Below are positions 58,767 through 64,000 of a stretch of DNA of 64,000 nt, piece after piece (position 1 is the stretch's first letter; each line of letters starts with the position of its first letter). The notes below the pieces were generated by a model. It was given only the letters and a program-made list of their open reading frames with translations. It ran no database searches and was not told where the DNA came from. The DNA comes from Glaciecola sp964446865 (lineage in GTDB: Bacteria > Pseudomonadota > Gammaproteobacteria > Enterobacterales > Alteromonadaceae), in assembly GCA_964446865.1 (NCBI GenBank), contig CAYURD010000003.1, forward strand, positions 1 through 64,000, read 5' to 3'. Both the position numbers and the translations under genes were made by a program.

Positions 58767-61700
58767 ATGTTTTCAGCTTTAAATCTTGTTAGTCAAAAAT
58801 CACGTTACCTCTTAACGGCATCAAGCCGTGTTGCTGTCTTTGCTCTTGTTTTTATGTTGTTGGCCTCGTGCGAAACAAAAAAGATGCCAACCGAAGGGAT
58901 ATCAGAAGGCGAAGCCGTATCAGCAAGCGAGCAAATAGAAGAAGTCGCTGCACCTATTTTACTGCCTGTCGATGAGAAAATCGTGAAAGGAACACTAGAA
59001 AACGGCGTGCAGTATATTATTCGCGAAAATTCGAAACCCGAGAAATTCGCAGAGCTGAGGCTCATTGTAAAAGCCGGTTCAGTTATGGAAGACGAAAGTC
59101 AATTAGGTTTTGCTCATTTTGCCGAACATATGGCATTTAATGGTACAGAAGATTTTAAAGAACAAGAGATAATCGATTTTGTAGAGTCTATTGGGATGAA
59201 GTTTGGCGCACATTTAAATGCGAGCACCACTTTTGATCATACGCTTTACAAATTGCGCGTTCCTACCGACGACCCTACCGTAATAGAAGAAGCAATACAT
59301 ATCCTCGAAAATTGGGCACATAAAATAACTTTCGAAAACAACGCGATTGATGAAGAACGTGGTGTTGTTTTAGAGGAGTGGAGAGGGCGAAAAGGCGTTG
59401 GCGAACGCATCGCAAAACAGCAATGGCCGCTTATGTTTGCAGGCACCAATTATGCAGAGCGACTTCCAATAGGGACGCCAGAAATTATCCAAGAAGGGAA
59501 ATTTGAAGATTTAAAACGTTTTTACACAACATGGTATCGACCCGAATTAATGTCGGTAGTGGCTGTTGGTGATTTTGATCCTCAACAAATTGAGGCGCTA
59601 ATTAAGCAATACTTCTCGCAAATAAAGTCCACAGATAGTACTTCGTCAAATGAAGTACCCACTGCAAAAACGCAATATTTAGAAGAATTCACCCAGCCAC
59701 AAATTAAGATTATTCAAGATGAAGAACTCAGAACCACAACACTGTCGACAAGCTGGCGCAATAATCAAGCCCCGCTCCAGCAGTACACTATAGACACTCA
59801 TCGCCAAGCGGTTGTGAAGAATTTACTCAGTAGCATTTTACGCAAACGAATCAACGACAAAGCACTTGATACCTCCAGTCCATTTTTAGGGGCAAGAGTT
59901 AGTTTAAGTTCTATGCTACCCACCGCCCAAGAGCTTTCTTTCAGAGCGGGTATTAAACCTGGGCAAAGCGAGCAAGCCTTTGAAAGTTTACTCACAGAAT
60001 TTTTTAGAATGAAAGAGCACGGTGTCAGTGCCACTGAACTCGCGACAGAAAAGCGCTTATATATTGAATGGTTTGAAAGTTCGATTGAAAGTCAAAACAC
60101 CTTGGAACACGGTAATTATATTTATCATTATGTGAATCATTTTTTACGTAAAAAACCGCTGACAAGCATTGAACAAGACTTTGAGATTACTCGTGAAATA
60201 TTAAACAACATCAGTGCTGAAGATCTTAAAATTATGATGAGTCAACTCACTGATCATGACAATGTGCTTGTATTTTTAAGCTCGCCAAAAGAAAAAGACA
60301 AACAAGAAGACCTCAAGGCATCAAATGCAGAAAATACAAGTAATACAGCCAAGGTAAAAGACACGCCAGTAAGCCAACAAGCTTTACTCGCTATTTACGA
60401 CCGAGTAAAAAACACCCCCACACAAGCAATGGCTGAAAAAGAACAAGTCAGCGAATTGATGGACACTATTCCAGCGCCAGGCAGCATCGTCCAAAAAACT
60501 CGAATCGAAAAGTGGGACGCACATGAATGGATCTTATCCAATGGGGCAAAGGTTATAGTAAAACCGACCAGTTTTAAAGAAAACTCAATACGCTTTCAAG
60601 CTATTAGTAATGGCGGTTTTGCCACCGTTGATAATGACACTTATTTACAAACTTTTGGTATGATAGATGCGCTTTCGTATTTGGGCTTAGGCGGCCTAAA
60701 CATGGAGCAATTGCAGCAATTTTCGCGAGAGAAACGGTTCTCGCTTAATCCTAGAGTCAATGAATATAGCGAAGCGATGTCAGGTAGCAGCAATAAAGAA
60801 GATTTGTTGTACATGATGCAAAGTATATATTTACGATTTACCGCGCCGGTTAAAGACGAAGAACGCTTTGAATGGCTTAAAGACAACTATCGCCCTCAAC
60901 TTGAGAATAAATATAACAGCCCCAATGCGCAATTTTTTGCTGCGATTCAAGAGAAAACCAGTGCCGGTGACCCAAGACGGGTCGAATTTGATGTCGATAT
61001 GCTTAATAAGCAAGATATGGACGCAACATTTGCACTCTATTCAGAGCGTTTTGCCAATGCAGCAGACTTTACTTTTTTCTTTGTTGGCGATGTAGATTTG
61101 CCACAAATGGAAGATTTTGTTAGCACGTATATTGCGAGTTTACCTAGTACTGATGAACGAGAGCAACGCAAAGCTCTGCCTCGATATCAACTGAAAGGCG
61201 AGGTTGAGGTGCACATGGAAAAAGGCAGTGAGCCCAAAGCGACTGTCATCTATAGCTTATTTGGTGATGCTACGTGGAGCCATCAGAATCAAGTTGTGAT
61301 GAGTGCGTTTAGAAGCAGTTTAGAAAAACAGCTACGTTTGCGCTTGCGTGAAGAGTTAGGCGCAGTGTATTCAGTTGGTCTAAATACAAGGCTAAGTCGT
61401 TGGCCATATCAGGACTATAGCCTTACGGTTAGTTTTACCTGCGATCCGCAGCGAATCGACGAATTATATAAAGAAGTAAATGCCATTTTTGCACAATTTA
61501 TTGAAGGTGATATTGACTCGCAGTCACTAGAGAACTTTAAAACGGAACGCTTAACTAACCGTGAAAAGCGCTTGAAAGAAAATGGTTTTTGGATGGGATA
61601 TATGGGAAATCATTACACGCCTTTTACTCCGCTACCTATTGGCGAATATGAATCATTAATTAACAGTATCGATTTGGATATGCTGAAGGCGGCGGCGAAA

Positions 61701-61787
61701 CAATATTTGCAAACAGATAATAAAGTGTTTGCAACGCTTAAGCCTTCAAAAGAAGAACCAGCAAAAGAAGAACCAACACCAGAATAA
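58767..61787 (+). CDS. M16 family zinc metalloprotease lipoprotein
   Basis: The 1006-residue protein has a lipoprotein signal (ALVFMLLASC, Cys 35) and two M16 halves. The first holds the inverted zinc motif HFAEH near residue 117 (LGFAHFAEHMAFNGTEDF) and the distal glutamate in EERGVVLEEWRGR near 197. The second half is the inactive clamshell partner (LREELGAVYSVGL). Family members degrade peptides in the periplasm. Pro/Glu-rich repeats (EEPAKEEPTPE) close the protein. Monocistronic; the length is normal for the one-chain bacterial pitrilysin type. Confidence 0.92.
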   Translation: MFSALNLVSQKSRYLLTASSRVAVFALVFMLLASCETKKMPTEGISEGEAVSASEQIEEVAAPILLPVDEKIVKGTLENGVQYIIRENSKPEKFAELRLIVKAGSVMEDESQLGFAHFAEHMAFNGTEDFKEQEIIDFVESIGMKFGAHLNASTTFDHTLYKLRVPTDDPTVIEEAIHILENWAHKITFENNAIDEERGVVLEEWRGRKGVGERIAKQQWPLMFAGTNYAERLPIGTPEIIQEGKFEDLKRFYTTWYRPELMSVVAVGDFDPQQIEALIKQYFSQIKSTDSTSSNEVPTAKTQYLEEFTQPQIKIIQDEELRTTTLSTSWRNNQAPLQQYTIDTHRQAVVKNLLSSILRKRINDKALDTSSPFLGARVSLSSMLPTAQELSFRAGIKPGQSEQAFESLLTEFFRMKEHGVSATELATEKRLYIEWFESSIESQNTLEHGNYIYHYVNHFLRKKPLTSIEQDFEITREILNNISAEDLKIMMSQLTDHDNVLVFLSSPKEKDKQEDLKASNAENTSNTAKVKDTPVSQQALLAIYDRVKNTPTQAMAEKEQVSELMDTIPAPGSIVQKTRIEKWDAHEWILSNGAKVIVKPTSFKENSIRFQAISNGGFATVDNDTYLQTFGMIDALSYLGLGGLNMEQLQQFSREKRFSLNPRVNEYSEAMSGSSNKEDLLYMMQSIYLRFTAPVKDEERFEWLKDNYRPQLENKYNSPNAQFFAAIQEKTSAGDPRRVEFDVDMLNKQDMDATFALYSERFANAADFTFFFVGDVDLPQMEDFVSTYIASLPSTDEREQRKALPRYQLKGEVEVHMEKGSEPKATVIYSLFGDATWSHQNQVVMSAFRSSLEKQLRLRLREELGAVYSVGLNTRLSRWPYQDYSLTVSFTCDPQRIDELYKEVNAIFAQFIEGDIDSQSLENFKTERLTNREKRLKENGFWMGYMGNHYTPFTPLPIGEYESLINSIDLDMLKAAAKQYLQTDNKVFATLKPSKEEPAKEEPTPE

Positions 61788-61817
61788 AGCTAAGAATACA
61801 GCCTTAAGCTAAGTCGA

Positions 61818-62900
61818 TTATGTTTGCGTTTTTCGTATCTCATTGAAGGTTACCACTTTACTGCGTCCGCTTTGTTTAGCGCGCAGTAGAGCTTGGTCGG
61901 CAAGGGCGATAATACTATTCACATCTATTCCTGCCGATGAGGCCACGCTCATTAGGCCAATTGATACTGTGCTGGAGAATGACGATTGCCCCATTCTTTT
62001 ATGCTTAATTTGGCTAACCGCTGAACATAGTTTTTGAGCAACACTTTCGGCTTGTTTGTGCGTTTCTGTTAAGAGGCAAATGATGAATTTTCCGCCTTCA
62101 TAGCGGCCAATGCTGTCTGAATCTTCGCGAATAGATTTACGTAAGGTCCGTGCTATCTTTTGCAAACATTCGTCACCAATATCTTGTCCATAGGTTTTAT
62201 TTATAGATGCTAAGTTATCAACATCGATAGCAAGTATAGACAATACTTTTTGTTCGTTATCGTCGGTCTCTTTGTTTAATGAAAAAAGCGAGGTTTCTGC
62301 AAATTTGAGAATACTTCTTTTATTTGAGATGCCGGTCAGTACGTCGTTGTATGCCTGAGATTTAATTTTTTTGTTCAAACTGGTGTTCGTAGATGCGTAA
62401 ATTAAACTAAAGCTAAAAGAAACAATCGTCGCAATAATTAACCAAACCATATGAGAAACGCGTTGAAAAGGTTCGTGGGTTGCACCCGTTAAGTCTAGTG
62501 ATGTTAAATCTCCAATACCCATCAGAATAATCGCAGTAATTGAACCGCCGGCTATGATCCACGCCGTTTTTTGATTAATAACTAAAAAGAAAATAATGGG
62601 TAATATTGGAATGAGTACTGAAAATTGCGAATTAACGCCACCCGATAGCACGCAGGGTGTAAACACGGCATACATGCAAAGCGCAGCTAAAATATGACCG
62701 TTATATGGATAGGATGCCTGTTTATAGGCCAGTGCAACCATGACAATCGCAATACCAATATTGACAAGACTCCACGCACCGAGTTGCCAAGGTTGATTGG
62801 GGAGCAAATTTACCACAATCGCGCCTGCCAAAGTGCCACCGAAAAGAAGTAGCGAGGCTTTTTGGATGAGCGCGACTCGAATTCTATTGCTGTTACTCAC
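61818..62900 (-). CDS. Membrane GGDEF-family protein with degenerate active site
   Basis: The 360-residue protein has about six membrane helices in residues 14-172 and a GGDEF-like domain from 180. The metal-binding aspartate region is kept (LAIDVDNLASINKTYGQDIGDE), but the signature loop reads EGGKF at 268-272 in place of GGDEF and there is no RxxD inhibitory site. Catalysis is therefore doubtful; GTP binding or pure regulation are alternatives. It follows no operon partner. Confidence 0.85.
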   Translation of the reverse strand: MSNSNRIRVALIQKASLLLFGGTLAGAIVVNLLPNQPWQLGAWSLVNIGIAIVMVALAYKQASYPYNGHILAALCMYAVFTPCVLSGGVNSQFSVLIPILPIIFFLVINQKTAWIIAGGSITAIILMGIGDLTSLDLTGATHEPFQRVSHMVWLIIATIVSFSFSLIYASTNTSLNKKIKSQAYNDVLTGISNKRSILKFAETSLFSLNKETDDNEQKVLSILAIDVDNLASINKTYGQDIGDECLQKIARTLRKSIREDSDSIGRYEGGKFIICLLTETHKQAESVAQKLCSAVSQIKHKRMGQSSFSSTVSIGLMSVASSAGIDVNSIIALADQALLRAKQSGRSKVVTFNEIRKTQT

Positions 62901-63014
62901 AAACTTGTTTCTTTTACCAAGTGAACCTTGGTTTATTATCGGCTAGATGAGAATAGTCTAAAGCTGGGCTTATTGAGCGCATGTTGTGCGCGCATTCTGC
63001 GCAGAAGCTAGCGA

Positions 63015-63554
63015 TTAAGAATGCTTTGTTTGTTTTGCATCAGGCCTATATTTTTTGACCATGCCTTGCAAAAAATTCCGAAGTAGTTGGTCACCGCAGA
63101 CTTTATAGCTGCGATGGTCGGTACGTCTAAACAGTGCTGATAATTCACCTTTACTCACATTAAACTGAGCAAGGCGTAAAATCTGCATCATGTCATCGTC
63201 GCGATAACTCATGGCTATTTTTATTTTTCTCAATATTTCGTTATTTGATATGCGTTGCTTAGGACCCAAAACTTCTGGTTTTCTCGCATTAGGACCTTCC
63301 TGCTTACCCCGTTTTTTGATGATTAAGGCATCTAAAAATAGCGCTAAGATTTTGTCTCTCATTGGCAAAAAACCGTCATCATTTTCATGCTTCATAATAC
63401 TGTGAAGATACGCTGCTTCCATTTCATAATCTACAAGCTTGAAAATAGCGATAGTGGCAATGTCATCTAATGACAAAGCAAAGCGCAGTCGTCTAAATAC
63501 GCTGTTGAGGAATGGATTAATTGAATCTTTTTTTGATGCTTCTTCTAGTGACAT
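63015..63554 (-). CDS. yehS: DUF1456 family protein YehS
   Basis: The 179-residue protein is two tandem DUF1456 repeats, each with an xNxxLR+hRhAL motif: NSVFRRLRFALSLDDIATIAIFKL and NNEILRKIKIAMSYRDDDMMQILRLAQFNVSKGELSALFRRTDHRSYKVCGDQLLRNFLQGM. The second repeat ends in the usual CGDQLLRNFL. KKRGKQEGPN joins the halves. It aligns with E. coli YehS; function unknown. It is about 20 residues longer than YehS because of its N-terminal extension. Confidence 0.92.
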   Translation of the reverse strand: MSLEEASKKDSINPFLNSVFRRLRFALSLDDIATIAIFKLVDYEMEAAYLHSIMKHENDDGFLPMRDKILALFLDALIIKKRGKQEGPNARKPEVLGPKQRISNNEILRKIKIAMSYRDDDMMQILRLAQFNVSKGELSALFRRTDHRSYKVCGDQLLRNFLQGMVKKYRPDAKQTKHS

Positions 63555-63675
63555 AAGTTCGCGTGAGTAAATTTAAACCACGTAAAGTATACAGTATTAG
63601 TGCATATGGGATAAGAATTGTTTCGTTTGTTGGCGCTAAATCGCGCATTAATCACCAATTAGCCCAAATTATCTA

Positions 63676-63695
63676 TTGACATATAGACGTCTATA
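63676..63695 (+). promoter_or_regulatory. TTGACA and palindrome containing a perfect MetJ-box sequence upstream of thrL
   Basis: TTGACA (63676-63681) is followed directly by the 14-bp palindrome TATAGACGTCTATA (63682-63695), whose centre AGACGTCT (63685-63692) equals the MetJ operator consensus. The adjoining 8-mers TGACATAT and ATACGGCA each match the consensus at five of eight positions. No good -10 element is found at normal spacing. Confidence 0.5.
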
Positions 63696-63710
63696 CGGCA
63701 AATTGAAGTC

Positions 63711-63824
63711 ATGAAAACAAATATAAAAACTAATATAAGAACTAACGACATGATAACTATCACAACTGCATCTATTGCGATGCGAATGATGATTATTACC
63801 ACCTCTACAGAGGGCGGTCGTTAG
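63711..63824 (+). CDS. thrL: thr operon leader peptide
   Basis: An open frame starting at 63711 gives 37 residues with nine Thr and seven Ile codons, including ITITT and IITTST, ending EGGR. A second in-frame ATG at 63750 would give a 24-residue peptide (MITITTASIAMRMM...). It is followed by an intrinsic terminator and thrA. As in enterobacteria, ribosome stalling at Thr and Ile codons should favour an antiterminator. Which ATG is used is uncertain because neither has a strong ribosome binding site. Confidence 0.85.
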   Translation: MKTNIKTNIRTNDMITITTASIAMRMMIITTSTEGGR

Positions 63825-63848
63825 CTAGTGTCAATTTTTAGTTAACGA

Positions 63849-63874
63849 AAGCCCGCATAATGCGGGCTTTTTTG
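63849..63874 (+). terminator. thr operon attenuator terminator
   Basis: AAGCCCGCA (63849-63857), TAA and TGCGGGCTT (63861-63869) form a perfect 9-bp stem followed by a T-run, 25 bases after the leader stop codon. A short CCTCTACAGAGG pause-type hairpin (63802-63813) lies inside the leader. Confidence 0.93.
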
Positions 63875-63954
63875 TATTTTGATTTGGTAAAACTTCAGAC
63901 GCGAGAAAACACGGCGCGACAAATTAGCATTAAAATGGGTAAGGGCAAAAGTCG

Positions 63955-64000
63955 ATGAAAGTATTAAAGTTTGGTGGGTCATCGTTAGCAGATGCAACGC
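63955..64000 (+). CDS. thrA: Aspartokinase/homoserine dehydrogenase ThrA (partial)
   Basis: Only 15 codons are in the window, reading MKVLKFGGSSLADAT, the aspartokinase start with its KFGGSS nucleotide motif. AAGGG at 63941-63945 is the ribosome binding site. The leader peptide and attenuator upstream identify it as thrA, the bifunctional enzyme at the head of threonine synthesis; the homoserine dehydrogenase part is outside the window. Confidence 0.9.
   Translation, partial: MKVLKFGGSSLADAT

Overview
The window looks like chromosomal DNA of a marine gammaproteobacterium of the order Alteromonadales (Alteromonas/Glaciecola-like). This is inferred from protein content and not from any database search. 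The supporting signs are an rpsU-yqeY-dnaG-rpoD block divergent from tsaD, a folB/plsY/tsaD/uppP neighbourhood, RpoD very close to the enterobacterial protein, a norspermidine pathway pair, a secreted multidomain nuclease, a choice-of-anchor/CTERM protein, and modest GC content. I see no prophage, insertion sequence, CRISPR array, rRNA or tRNA. Most of the window is ordinary core genome with small accessory modules.

Layout. 1-3.5 kb: the end of a PspB-like coiled-coil protein, then a translationally coupled pair of a sodium/solute symporter and an EgtD-like (histidine-specific family) methyltransferase, the most unusual operon here. 3.8-9.8 kb: secreted cyclophilin, YidK-like symporter, DUF3667 membrane protein, RlmG, AlkB-like dioxygenase, BolA. 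9.9-14.7 kb: SulP anion transporter, putative outer-membrane barrel, DUF5060 glycoside hydrolase. 14.9-20.7 kb: a 21-bp tandem array, DsbA with a CPAC active site, a 24-bp tandem repeat, a BtuB-type receptor under a cobalamin riboswitch, SrkA and CcoG. 21-30 kb: small exported proteins, a 1514-residue double nuclease, MgtE, a GGDEF protein and a GNAT enzyme. 30-39 kb: Lrp regulator divergent from methionine gamma-lyase, DmdC-like acyl-CoA dehydrogenase, Nudix-like lipoprotein, RND efflux pair.

39-50.5 kb: CTERM-anchored exported protein, rpoD-dnaG-yqeY-rpsU (minus strand), tsaD, plsY, folB-folK-uppP, a HIT protein and a HDOD protein. 50.6-58.2 kb: nspC and carboxynorspermidine synthase, a hypothetical, a PLP-dependent deaminase/desulfhydrase, chalcone-isomerase-like and DUF3833 proteins, and an OmpR-type two-component system. 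58.3-63.6 kb: MAPEG protein, M16 zinc protease, a degenerate GGDEF protein and YehS. 63.7-64 kb: the start of the thr operon, with a Thr/Ile-rich leader peptide, an attenuator terminator, a palindrome containing a perfect MetJ box sequence, and the first codons of thrA.

The best leads are the symporter/EgtD-like operon, the endonuclease I + EEP nuclease fusion with lamin-tail and dockerin-like domains, the possible MetJ control of the thr operon, a hairpin that would mask the ribosome binding site of a GGDEF gene, and a degenerate Nudix-like lipoprotein.
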